64,000 bases of DNA from Infirmifilum sp. NZ (lineage in GTDB: Archaea; Thermoproteota; Thermoprotei; Thermofilales; Thermofilaceae). Below are positions 35,659 to 43,015 of this stretch, in pieces. The stretch covers positions 734,443-798,442 of the forward strand of contig NZ_CP094288.1 of the NCBI RefSeq assembly GCF_022693705.1. The letters are read 5' to 3'. The position numbers and the translations under genes are program-made. Every line of letters begins with the position of its first letter. Positions within the stretch are counted from its first letter, which is position 1. The notes beneath the pieces were generated by a model. It saw nothing but the letters and a program-made list of their open reading frames with translations. It was not told where the DNA came from and made no database searches.

Positions 35659-36027
35659 TTGAATATTGAGGCTTTGAGGAGGCTTATTGAGCCTGTTACT
35701 AGGGTTGCCGGGTTTGAGGGGTTTGTTGTCGCTACGGGTGATGGGTTGCCCTTGCTGAGCAGTATAGCTGACAAGGAGCTGGAGGAGAAGGTGGCGGCGC
35801 TCACGGCTGTGCTGAGCGAGGTTGGCAACAGGGCTAGCACTGAGCTCGGGAAGGGGGAGGCGGAGTGGATCACCGTCAACGCCCCAGACGGCTCAGGCAT
35901 CATCTACATCAAGCTCGGGGATCTAGGCTACATGGCAGTCCTCTTCAGCAAAGACACAAGGCTAGGAGTCCTCCTATACACCCTAAGAGAAGTAAAAAAG
36001 AAGATAACAGAGTCGAAAATAGCTTAG
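35659..36027 (+). CDS. second roadblock/LC7 domain protein
   Basis: 122 residues with the compact archaeal roadblock fold: helix ALRRLIEPVTRVAGF, strand GFVVATGDGLPLLSSI, helix KVAALTAVLSEVGNRAS, strands EWITVNAPDGSGIIYIKL and YMAVLFSKDTRLGVLLY. TTG start; an upstream ATG frame closes after seven codons. A TATA-like AAAGATATATTG 40-50 bases upstream suggests it can be transcribed separately from the GTPase 70 bases before. Base use changes within the gene, from G/T-rich in the first 210 bases to C/A-rich afterwards. Confidence 0.8.
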   Translation: MNIEALRRLIEPVTRVAGFEGFVVATGDGLPLLSSIADKELEEKVAALTAVLSEVGNRASTELGKGEAEWITVNAPDGSGIIYIKLGDLGYMAVLFSKDTRLGVLLYTLREVKKKITESKIA

Positions 36028-36030
36028 TTC

Positions 36031-37236
36031 TTAGAGATAACTAGTGATGTAGGCGTTCATCCTCTTGAGACCCTCCTCTATCCTCTCCTCGGTTTCGCTC
36101 ACGAAAGTCATTCTGACGTGTCCTTTGCCCATCTCGCCGAAATATTTTCCCGGAATGACTACTACGCTCTTCCTGTACAGCAAGCGATTAGCGAACTCCT
36201 CATCATCTCTCCCCATTGCTTCGAGGTACTGCCTTAGGTCTACGAAAAAGTAAAAGGCTCCTTCGGGCAGTGTTGTCTTAGCGTCGGGTAAATACTCCTG
36301 TATGGCCTTGTACATGAAATCACGGCGCTTCCTATAGGTGGGAATGACCGTTTCGTTGAGGTACCGCTCTTTAATACCGTTCTCATAGAACTTGATCATC
36401 GCTAGTTGCCCTGGCGTGTCAGGTGCAAGGGAAACATACTGCTTTATCTTCTCCATTGCCTCTATAACCTCAGGGGGGCCTGTCACGTAGCCGAGCCGGA
36501 ACCCTGGTATAGATGCCTCCTTGCTGAAGCTGTGAATGGTTATAGTCCTGTCTCTGGCTCCCGGAAAAGCGTCAACCCAAGGCGTAGCTCGGCCATACGT
36601 GATGTGCTTGTACACGGCGTCAAATATTATCCAGAAGTCGTGTTCCCTTGCCAACCTCACAAGCTCGCTGACGAACGCATCAGTGACTATACGACCGGTA
36701 GGGTTATCGGGGGATAGCAGTATGAACGCTTTTGTCAACGGGGAAATAACCTTCTTCACATCTTCGATCTTAGGCTGGTAACCCTCCTCCACGCGCACGG
36801 GAACATACCTAACACGCCCACCAAAAAGTCGAATAGGCTCCGAGTACCCGACGTATGTTGGATCTATGAGTATGACCTCGTCTCCGGGCTCGAGAATCGA
36901 CCCTAAAGCCAGGTATATTCCCTCCGTCCCCCCGTTTACGATGATTATCTCTTCACGAGGATCATAGGATACGCCCCAGTACTTCTTAAGGTCTTGGGCT
37001 ATTAATTCTCGAAGCTCTATCATCCCACGGGTGCTCCCGTAAGCTACCGTCCTCTGGGGAGAGCGTCTAAGTAAATCCGCTAGATAATCCACCACCTCCT
37101 GCGGGGGAGGGAGACTCGGCGCGCCACCTCCAAAGCTGATTATGTCCCCCTTACGCCTTGCCTCATCTAAAAGCGCGGCTATTCTTCTTATCGGAGAACT
37201 GACGATCGTTTGGCTGCGAGTTGCTATCCTAGGCAT
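36031..37236 (-). CDS. PLP-dependent aminotransferase, class I/II (2-aminoadipate aminotransferase-like)
   Basis: Fold-type I transaminase of 401 residues. Features: ISFGGGAPSLPPPQEVV, VAYGSTRGMIELRELIAQ, LSPDNPTGRIV with cofactor Asn, FDAVYKHITYG, and the PLP lysine in SFSKEASIPGFRLGY around residue 240, with the C-terminal substrate Arg (GHVRMTFV). Closest known groups are LysN/AlaT-like enzymes of broad specificity; substrate is not set by motifs. Convergent with the second roadblock gene, 3 bases apart. Confidence 0.85.
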   Translation of the reverse strand: MPRIATRSQTIVSSPIRRIAALLDEARRKGDIISFGGGAPSLPPPQEVVDYLADLLRRSPQRTVAYGSTRGMIELRELIAQDLKKYWGVSYDPREEIIIVNGGTEGIYLALGSILEPGDEVILIDPTYVGYSEPIRLFGGRVRYVPVRVEEGYQPKIEDVKKVISPLTKAFILLSPDNPTGRIVTDAFVSELVRLAREHDFWIIFDAVYKHITYGRATPWVDAFPGARDRTITIHSFSKEASIPGFRLGYVTGPPEVIEAMEKIKQYVSLAPDTPGQLAMIKFYENGIKERYLNETVIPTYRKRRDFMYKAIQEYLPDAKTTLPEGAFYFFVDLRQYLEAMGRDDEEFANRLLYRKSVVVIPGKYFGEMGKGHVRMTFVSETEERIEEGLKRMNAYITSYL

Positions 37237-37326
37237 ACCGTGGAATTATTCTCTTTCATATATTTATGCATTGCTAGTGATACTTTAAATATTCGCATTA
37301 AAGATGCTAGAAGTAAAATCGACAAG

Positions 37327-38211
37327 TTAACCAATTTTTTCCAGGATTTTCTTCAGATCGCTCGGAGACTTTAATGAGTCTTTGAATATCAGGAAAAACT
37401 CCTCTAAGTGTTTTTTAACTTCTCTGCGTTGCTCAGGGTCGAGATTAGAGATGAATTTCTCAAGCTCAGAGTACATCTCTCTTTGAGCAAGCAAAACAGC
37501 AAATCTTGCCAAGCTCATAGATGTGAGTTTCCCGTCAATGATACACAGGACAATCCCCGACTCAGGGTCGATTTCGTACGTTATTTTCTGCTCTTTAATA
37601 CCCCTCGTTTTTTCCTCTCTGAGCTTGTCCAGAAGCTTCTTCTCGAGAATCTTCTCGACGCCATATATCGCTATTGCTTTTTCCAGCTTTTCACGCACGC
37701 GTTTATCCAGAAGCACTATTCTCTGAAAGTCTTCCTCGGTGATGGGAAGGTCAAAGACTTTTCCTCCCACTATCATTTGGCCCTTCAACCCTTTAACCTT
37801 TGAGGTGGGCATTCTGATATCAAGGAAGCCGTCGTAAGTGTATACGGGGATAACATGCGTCTCGCCGTTTGGAAAAACCACTTTCACAGCTTCATCCCAT
37901 AGTTTGGCCGATACTTCGCCTAAAACTAAGTGTGGGCCACTTTCTAAAGCTGGGCATCTAAAGGCTTCTGCAAGGATGTCTGCAACACCCTCGACGAAGC
38001 CTAGGACCTCATACACTTTAAATCTCGTCCATGAGCTCTCTACCAGAACCTCAATTTCGAACTTCTTGGAAAAACTATAGCCGTAATTAGTAAGGTAGTT
38101 TTCGAACTCCTCCTCTTTTATGCAGTCAGCTCCCAGTCCGATCCAAGGCAAGCTATGCTCACCTATACTAACTCCCATCTCGTTAAAAATAATTACCACT
38201 ATGTGAGCCAA
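37327..38211 (-). CDS. hypothetical protein, 294 residues
   Basis: Not recognised. The N-terminal third is alpha/beta (AHIVVIIFNEMGV, FEIEVLVESSWTRFKVYEV), the middle has short beta motifs (VVFPNGETHVIPVYTYDG, GGKVFDLPITEED), and the last 120 residues are charged helices (LEKAIAIYGVEKILEKKLLDKL, EQRREVKKHLEEFF). No membrane segment or signal peptide. It follows S11 in the S13-S4-S11 operon direction, 93 bases on, where rpoD usually sits. The TTG at 38211 or ATG at 38178 could be the start. Confidence 0.55.
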   Translation of the reverse strand: MAHIVVIIFNEMGVSIGEHSLPWIGLGADCIKEEEFENYLTNYGYSFSKKFEIEVLVESSWTRFKVYEVLGFVEGVADILAEAFRCPALESGPHLVLGEVSAKLWDEAVKVVFPNGETHVIPVYTYDGFLDIRMPTSKVKGLKGQMIVGGKVFDLPITEEDFQRIVLLDKRVREKLEKAIAIYGVEKILEKKLLDKLREEKTRGIKEQKITYEIDPESGIVLCIIDGKLTSMSLARFAVLLAQREMYSELEKFISNLDPEQRREVKKHLEEFFLIFKDSLKSPSDLKKILEKIG

Positions 38212-38304
38212 AAAGAATTTCTTGGGGATCGTAGCCTAAAAATTGAAAGATGATGACCCATTGCAGCTCGGAGGCGTGAAGAAAAGGTTTCCGGTCTGAT
38301 TTTT

Positions 38305-38751
38305 CTATACTCTTCTTCCTCTGCGCCCTCCGGGCTTCCTAATGGAGTCCGTAGGCAGCGGTGTAACGTCTTCGATCCTGTCAACCATTAGTCCTGCACG
38401 GACGAGCGCCCTGATCGCTGGTCCTGCACCGGGACCAGGCGTCTTTGCTCCATAGCCTCCTGGAGCCTTCACTTTAACGTGTACAACTCTAATACCCTTA
38501 TCCAATGCAATCTTTGCAGCTTTAGCCGCAGCTTGCATGGCAGCCCAAGGAGAAGGTTTGTCCCTGTCCGCCTTAGCGACTTGCCCCCCAGAGGCTATTG
38601 CTATAGTTTCTGCGCCGGATAAGTCGGTGATGTGTATAATTGTGTTGTTGTAGCTGGCGTATATCCAAGCTATACCCACATCGCTCCTCTGTTTGGCTTC
38701 TTTTTCATCGCGAGGTTTCTGCTCTTTTTGCTCTCTCTCAGCTTCCGTCAT
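38305..38751 (-). CDS. rps11: ribosomal protein S11
   Basis: Platform protein of the small subunit. [40 protein letters not shown] and the C-terminal [19 protein letters not shown] are typical. 148 residues. Two bases after S4. Confidence 0.96.
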   Translation of the reverse strand: MTEAEREQKEQKPRDEKEAKQRSDVGIAWIYASYNNTIIHITDLSGAETIAIASGGQVAKADRDKPSPWAAMQAAAKAAKIALDKGIRVVHVKVKAPGGYGAKTPGPGAGPAIRALVRAGLMVDRIEDVTPLPTDSIRKPGGRRGRRV

Positions 38752-38753
38752 TT

Positions 38754-39272
38754 TTACCCACCCACCCCAATGGGCTGTGAACGCTTAGCATAAGGAGATA
38801 ACGGGTAAAAGCCTATAAGATCTTCCTCATCCCTCGGTACAAGATACCCCGGACTCCTGACTCTTCGACCGCCGATTGCTATATGACCATGTGTTATGAG
38901 CTGCCGCGCGTGGTAAATGCTGGAAGCCAGTCCCTTCCTGTACACCATTGTTTGCAGCCGTCTCTCAAGCACGTGCCTGACGTTTAAGCTTAGGATTTCA
39001 TCAAGGGTAGAGTCTTCGCTAGGGAGGAGCCCCATCCGATATAGACGAGAGACAAGAGGCTTCTCCAAAGGAATTCTCTGGTTTTCGGGTAGAGCAAGCA
39101 GCTTCCTGGCTCGCGCTCTTATCTCCCTGAGTAAGGATTTGGCTATCCATAACTCTCGCTTGTTTCTTAGGCCGTACTCACCCAGCAGTCGCATCTCCTC
39201 CTCTAGAACCTCTTTCCTCCACGGGTGCCCCGGACCCTGCCACTTTCTCCTGGACTTTTTAGGATCGCCCAT
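38754..39272 (-). CDS. rps4: ribosomal protein S4
   Basis: Primary 16S-binding protein. [20 protein letters not shown] start ([19 protein letters not shown]), the S4 RNA-binding domain [20 protein letters not shown]. 172 residues, archaeal size. Eleven bases after S13. Confidence 0.96.
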   Translation of the reverse strand: MGDPKKSRRKWQGPGHPWRKEVLEEEMRLLGEYGLRNKRELWIAKSLLREIRARARKLLALPENQRIPLEKPLVSRLYRMGLLPSEDSTLDEILSLNVRHVLERRLQTMVYRKGLASSIYHARQLITHGHIAIGGRRVRSPGYLVPRDEEDLIGFYPLSPYAKRSQPIGVGG

Positions 39273-39283
39273 CTAACCACCCA

Positions 39284-39754
39284 CTACTTTTTCTGCTCCT
39301 GTTGCTTTGCAGCTCCTCTCTTCACTCCTAACGTCATCCCCGTTCTGCCTGTTGTCCGTGTTCTCTGGCCTCTAACCTTCAGGCCCAGCATGTGTCTGAC
39401 ACCTTTGTAACTCTTTATCTTCTTCATGGTTTCTATGTCACTCCTAACTGTTAGCAGTAAGTCGGATGTGACTAAGTGTTGGTCAACCCCCGTAACAGGG
39501 TCTTTCCTCCTGTTTAGCATCCAGTTTGGCAGTCCGAGTGCTTCGATGTTTCGTAAAGCGTTGGATAGTTTCTCCACATCCTCATCTGTGAGGGTTCCGA
39601 GAAGCCGATGAGGGTCATAGCCCATCTTTCTCAGAACCGCGTAAGCCGTGTTAACGCCGATTCCTTTAATGTCCGCTAATGCATAGGCTAGGGCTTTATC
39701 GCCGGGCAAATCTACTCCCGCAACCCTAACGATGTAGCGAAACTCGCTAGCCAT
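39284..39754 (-). CDS. rps13: ribosomal protein S13
   Basis: Head protein contacting tRNA and L5. FRYIVRVAGVDLPGDKALAY, ADIKGIGVNTAYAVLRKMGY and the basic tail VRGQRTRTTGRTG are visible. 156 residues. First gene of S13-S4-S11; its ATG lies about 30 bases from a good TATA box, so the message is nearly leaderless. Confidence 0.96.
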   Translation of the reverse strand: MASEFRYIVRVAGVDLPGDKALAYALADIKGIGVNTAYAVLRKMGYDPHRLLGTLTDEDVEKLSNALRNIEALGLPNWMLNRRKDPVTGVDQHLVTSDLLLTVRSDIETMKKIKSYKGVRHMLGLKVRGQRTRTTGRTGMTLGVKRGAAKQQEQKK

Positions 39755-39780
39755 ACGACCTGTGGCGTAAAGAAAAGATC

Positions 39781-39793
39781 CATATAAATATCT
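39781..39793 (-). promoter_or_regulatory. TATA box of the S13 operon
   Basis: On the minus strand AGATATTTATATG, 27-39 bases before the S13 ATG. Confidence 0.65.
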
Positions 39794-39911
39794 TTTTCGT
39801 CCCAGAGTGAAGGCAAAACAGCATCTCTATCACTGCAGACAGTCTACGGTTCTCCTCCCGAGATCCCTCTTCCGGGTAACATTCGGGTTTGAGCCCCGCA
39901 AATCTGGAAAG

Positions 39912-40009
39912 CGCCGGGGCCGGGATTCGAACCCGGGCACCCCAGAGGGGCAACGGATTTCTTGAATAGTGCTCAAGTCCGCCGCCTTGGTCCGCTCGGC
40001 CACCCCGGC
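39912..40009 (-). tRNA. tRNA-Ser (UGA) with a 13-base anticodon-loop intron
   Basis: Acceptor GCCGGGG pairs with CCCCGGC, discriminator G. T-arm CCGGG-TTCGAAT-CCCGG. Long variable arm CCCC-TCT-GGGG identifies a class II tRNA. Anticodon stem GCGGA/TCCGT encloses 20 bases (39958-39977) instead of 7, so an intron of 13 bases is inferred. CTTGA pairs with TCAAG inside the intron, the basis of a bulge-helix-bulge. The mature loop is CTTGAAA or CTTGAGA, giving anticodon UGA; the exact splice site is uncertain by about one base. Discriminator G and the anticodon both fit serine. Confidence 0.9.
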
Positions 40010-40032
40010 TCCAGGTAGAAAACCGCAAGTTA

Positions 40033-40042
40033 GGATATAAAG
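40033..40042 (-). promoter_or_regulatory. TATA box of tRNA-Ser
   Basis: Minus-strand CTTTATATCC lies 24-33 bases before the tRNA 5' end, ideal for initiation at or near the first base. Confidence 0.7.
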
Positions 40043-40246
40043 ACATCGTCGTGGACAGGAAAGATAGCTTCCTCCCACGTATATCCGTTTAACGCGTCCA
40101 CTCATCTCACCTGTTCCTTGGTTTTCGTCGATTCTACACTTTCTTGCACTCGTTCACCTCAACCTAGAGCAAATATCTCATAAAATGTAATGAAAGAATC
40201 TTACTATAGCGCAAGTCTTTAATTGCACACGAAGCTTTTTTCATCG

Positions 40247-41125
40247 ATGGAAGAGGTGCTTTTCGTAACTCCGGATAACTTCGCTCTCCTTAAACAAATC
40301 ATGGAGGTCATGGTGGATGCCTGGTCCATGCCGGACTACGCGGAGGCTCTGCCGCCACACATAATGAAAGCCATACTTGACAACGGGGGGTTTATTGAGG
40401 CCGCGGTGCACGGCGGGCGTGTTGTCGGTTTTGTCCTCGGTTTTATTGGCTATGACCCAGAGTTTGGCTACTACCACTACTCTCATATGCTCGGTGTCCG
40501 CAAGGAGTACCGCGGTAGGAGTATAGCTCTCAAGTTAAAACTTCACCAGAGAGAATGGTGTATAAGTAGAGGCTACAGGCTCGTTGTATGGACGTTTGAT
40601 CCACACCAAGGCTTGAACGCCAGGTTCAATTTTGGGAAGCTAGGGGTGGTTTCACGCAAATTCTACGAAAACTATTACGGCGAAATAGCAGATGGTATAA
40701 ACGTCGGCTTACCCACCGACCGCTTCAAGGTGGAGTGGTGGATACTGAGCAAAAGAGTGGAAAAACGTGTCAGCGGGCATGACACCCCACCATCTTACGA
40801 CGAGGTGAAAGACGTTGCCCAACAACTCATACACACAGAGAGAAGGGACGGCGTTAGAATTCCAACTGCAATATCACGGGATATTCCAAGCGAACTTGTT
40901 CTCCTCGAGTTCCCGGGTGATATAAACAGCCTAAAAGCCGTATGCTTTGAATGCGCACTTAGATGGAAGCACGTTTTCCGCGAAGCTATTCAGAGCTTAC
41001 TTAAGCAGGGGTACATAGTGGTAGAGCATGTGTCCCTCCTCGAGGGCGAGGAGAGGCGCAACTTCTACCTGCTGACAAAAAGCCCCCTGGATGAACTACT
41101 CGAGGGTGAGTACCCGTGGAGATAA
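40247..41125 (+). CDS. GNAT-superfamily protein (COG3375-like)
   Basis: A predicted N-acyltransferase. The GNAT core is at residues ~10-140: AILDNGGFIEAAVHGGRVVG, GYYHYSHMLGVRKEYRGRSIALKLKL (acetyl-CoA loop) and VVWTFDPHQGLNARFNFGKLG. A C-terminal half of ~150 residues has no known domain. The ATG at 40247 is preferred over a TTG at 40223 because a TATA-like element (CTTACTATAG, near 40200) fits it better. Proteins of this group are often next to N-acylamino acid racemases, and here they overlap by 10 bases, suggesting acylation and racemisation of the same amino acid. Confidence 0.75.
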   Translation: MEEVLFVTPDNFALLKQIMEVMVDAWSMPDYAEALPPHIMKAILDNGGFIEAAVHGGRVVGFVLGFIGYDPEFGYYHYSHMLGVRKEYRGRSIALKLKLHQREWCISRGYRLVVWTFDPHQGLNARFNFGKLGVVSRKFYENYYGEIADGINVGLPTDRFKVEWWILSKRVEKRVSGHDTPPSYDEVKDVAQQLIHTERRDGVRIPTAISRDIPSELVLLEFPGDINSLKAVCFECALRWKHVFREAIQSLLKQGYIVVEHVSLLEGEERRNFYLLTKSPLDELLEGEYPWR

Positions 41126-42240
41126 GGAAGGTCGACATATATCTCCTTGAAATGAAGCTTAAGGAGGAGTTTAGAACAAGTTTCGGGGGCATAAAGGCAC
41201 GACCAGTCGTTTTAGTTCGAGTGGAGGAGAGAGGCGGAGAAGAAGGCTGGGGAGAGCTTGTTGCCGAGTGGGGGCCGTGGTATAGTTATGAAACCTTCGA
41301 AGTATCACTGCTCGTATTGAAGAAATTCATTGTGCCTCTGCTGATGGAGAGCGGTACCCGAGATCCAGAGGAGTTTTTGAGGCTTGCCTCGCGAGTTAGA
41401 GGTTATCCTATGGCTAAGACCGCGGTTGAAGAGGCTCTTGTAGATCTCTCAGCTCGCCTCAGGAAAATCCCGGTGGCCGAGGTTCTCGGGGGCAGACCCA
41501 AGGATGTCGAGGCAGGGGTCAGTATAGGCATCAAGCCTAACATTAAGGAACTTTTAGACGAGGTGAAGCTGAGACTAGATGAAGGCTACCGGCGAGTTAA
41601 AATAAAGATAGAGCCGGGATTCGACGTCAAGCCTGTTTCCGCTGTAAGGAAGGAGTTTGGCGATATCCCCCTTCAGGTCGACGCTAATGGTGCTTACTCA
41701 ATTAGGGATCTCCAAATATTCGAAGAACTGGACAAGCAAGACTTACTTATGATCGAGCAACCCTTTGCTTGGGACGATCTCCTGGCGCACCGAGTGCTTG
41801 CCAGGAAGATCTCGACCCCAATCTGCCTGGATGAAAGCATAGCATCGGTTCAAGACCTAGTGATTGGGTGGATGTTGGGTTCGCTTGAAGTAGTGAACGT
41901 GAAGCCGGCACGAGTAGGGGGTGTGACGGTTGCTAAGAGAATGCTGGACATAGCACTGGAGCTTGGCATTGGAGCTTGGATCGGTGGGATGCTTGAAACA
42001 GGTGTGGGCCGAGCCTTCCTTGTTGCTTTAGCCTCCCACCCAGCTGTTAGTTACCCTAACGACATCTCGGCGAGCAACAGGTACTGGGATGAAGACATCG
42101 TTGAGCCACCGTGGACTTTAACGAGCAGAGGAACAATCGAGGTACCCAATAAGCCCGGTCTCGGAGTGGAAGTTTTAACAGACAGGATAGAAAAAATGAG
42201 TAGAGAGAAATGGAGTGTATCGAGAGGAACTGTAGCTTAA
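41116..42240 (+). CDS. N-acylamino acid racemase / o-succinylbenzoate synthase family (enolase superfamily)
   Basis: Catalytic features are all present: KIKIEPG (Lys of the KxK motif) around residue 162, metal ligands in LQVDANGAYS, MIEQPFAWDD and CLDESIASV, and the second Lys in VVNVKPARVGG. N-terminal capping domain (FRTSFGGIKARPVVLVRV). 374 residues. Menaquinone synthesis (MenC) is possible, but no other men genes lie nearby and the linked GNAT gene favours N-succinyl/acyl amino acid racemisation. GTG start. Confidence 0.85.
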   Translation: MEIRKVDIYLLEMKLKEEFRTSFGGIKARPVVLVRVEERGGEEGWGELVAEWGPWYSYETFEVSLLVLKKFIVPLLMESGTRDPEEFLRLASRVRGYPMAKTAVEEALVDLSARLRKIPVAEVLGGRPKDVEAGVSIGIKPNIKELLDEVKLRLDEGYRRVKIKIEPGFDVKPVSAVRKEFGDIPLQVDANGAYSIRDLQIFEELDKQDLLMIEQPFAWDDLLAHRVLARKISTPICLDESIASVQDLVIGWMLGSLEVVNVKPARVGGVTVAKRMLDIALELGIGAWIGGMLETGVGRAFLVALASHPAVSYPNDISASNRYWDEDIVEPPWTLTSRGTIEVPNKPGLGVEVLTDRIEKMSREKWSVSRGTVA

Positions 42241-42677
42241 TAGTGTCAGTGGTACGGGGACATGATAGAGCGGTCTCAAGGGATATACTCGACCTGCTTT
42301 TCCCTTACGACAGGAATGTTGACTGCTTCACAGTTAGCGAAAGTAAGATATGCGTGGAAACCAAACTAGACCAGGAGACGCTTCGAGCGCTTTTTACGAG
42401 ATTTCCTATAAGGAACATCCTTTCCGCACGCTACATTGTACTTAGCGAGGAGTTAAAAACTGGCCTGGAAGAGAGTTTGAAAAACCTCTGCATAAGAGCT
42501 GCAGCGAAAGGATTGAGGTTCAGAAAGGTTTCTGTGAAGCTCAAGTCCCAAGACGGGTGGAGGCAAGAATACTATGAGCAAGTAAGGAGATATCTGTTAG
42601 GGTGCGCTAATGGAGAGGGTATAGCCTCTATCGAGAAGGTTTCCTGTAAGCTTGTTTTAACTGTTAGATTAATTTAG
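42210..42677 (+). CDS. hypothetical protein, 155 residues, third gene of the racemase operon
   Basis: Not recognised with confidence. Starts with an ATG inside the last 31 bases of the racemase gene. The pattern SLIVSVVRGHDRAVSRDIL...FPIRNILSARYIVL with the following LRFRKVSVKLKSQDGW faintly recalls a THUMP-like RNA-binding fold. No membrane segment. Two cysteines near the start and two mid-protein are not arranged as a zinc site. The overlap implies coupled translation with the racemase. Confidence 0.5.
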   Translation: MECIERNCSLIVSVVRGHDRAVSRDILDLLFPYDRNVDCFTVSESKICVETKLDQETLRALFTRFPIRNILSARYIVLSEELKTGLEESLKNLCIRAAAKGLRFRKVSVKLKSQDGWRQEYYEQVRRYLLGCANGEGIASIEKVSCKLVLTVRLI

Positions 42678-43015
42678 CGTTTCCCAATCTCATTGAGCTT
42701 TCACTCCATCGTTCTCAAATAAGCGGAAATAGACACCTTAACTCACAAGCACAGCCGACCCGCGCACTTTCAACCCTCGCGCAGAATCATCTGCAGGTGC
42801 CGCGTGCCGCACGAACATGGAAGAAAGCCCGTAACGGTGCGGACTAAAGTTGCTGGAGGGTGAACCGCTGCGAGCGCCAATGACCCGGTCGCACCGGGTT
42901 CTTCGACCGGCGGGGGCAGACAGCCCTGGCGCAGGTTAGGCCAGAGCAGTGAAGAGGTAACGTAACAAATAATATTCGAGGTTGTAGAATACTTTGTTGA
43001 AGCTGGAGGGAAGTT
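42678..43015. other. non-coding region upstream of orc1/cdc6: GC-rich structured element plus AT-rich segment; candidate ncRNA or replication origin
   Basis: About 42760-42945 is much more GC-rich than its surroundings and holds strong inverted repeats: ACCCGG-TCGCA-CCGGGT near 42885-42900, CCGCAC...GTGCGG (42818-42843), CTGG...CCAG (42925-42943). It is followed by an AT-rich stretch (42962-42995) and the orc1/cdc6 start. The 9-mer GCTGGAGGG occurs twice (42852 and 43002). Sequence near 42819-42832 and GGAGGGTGAAC near 42855 superficially resemble RNase P RNA conserved regions, but no P4 partner strand was found. An origin next to its initiator gene is a common archaeal layout. Confidence 0.45.

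Noticed and set aside
39747..40105. Two minus-strand frames of about 90-100 codons upstream of S13
   Set aside because: They run through the tRNA-Ser gene and have no protein motif.
42800..42960. Firm call as RNase P RNA
   Set aside because: Boxes resembling conserved regions I and IV occur, but the matching conserved region V and P4 pairing were not found.
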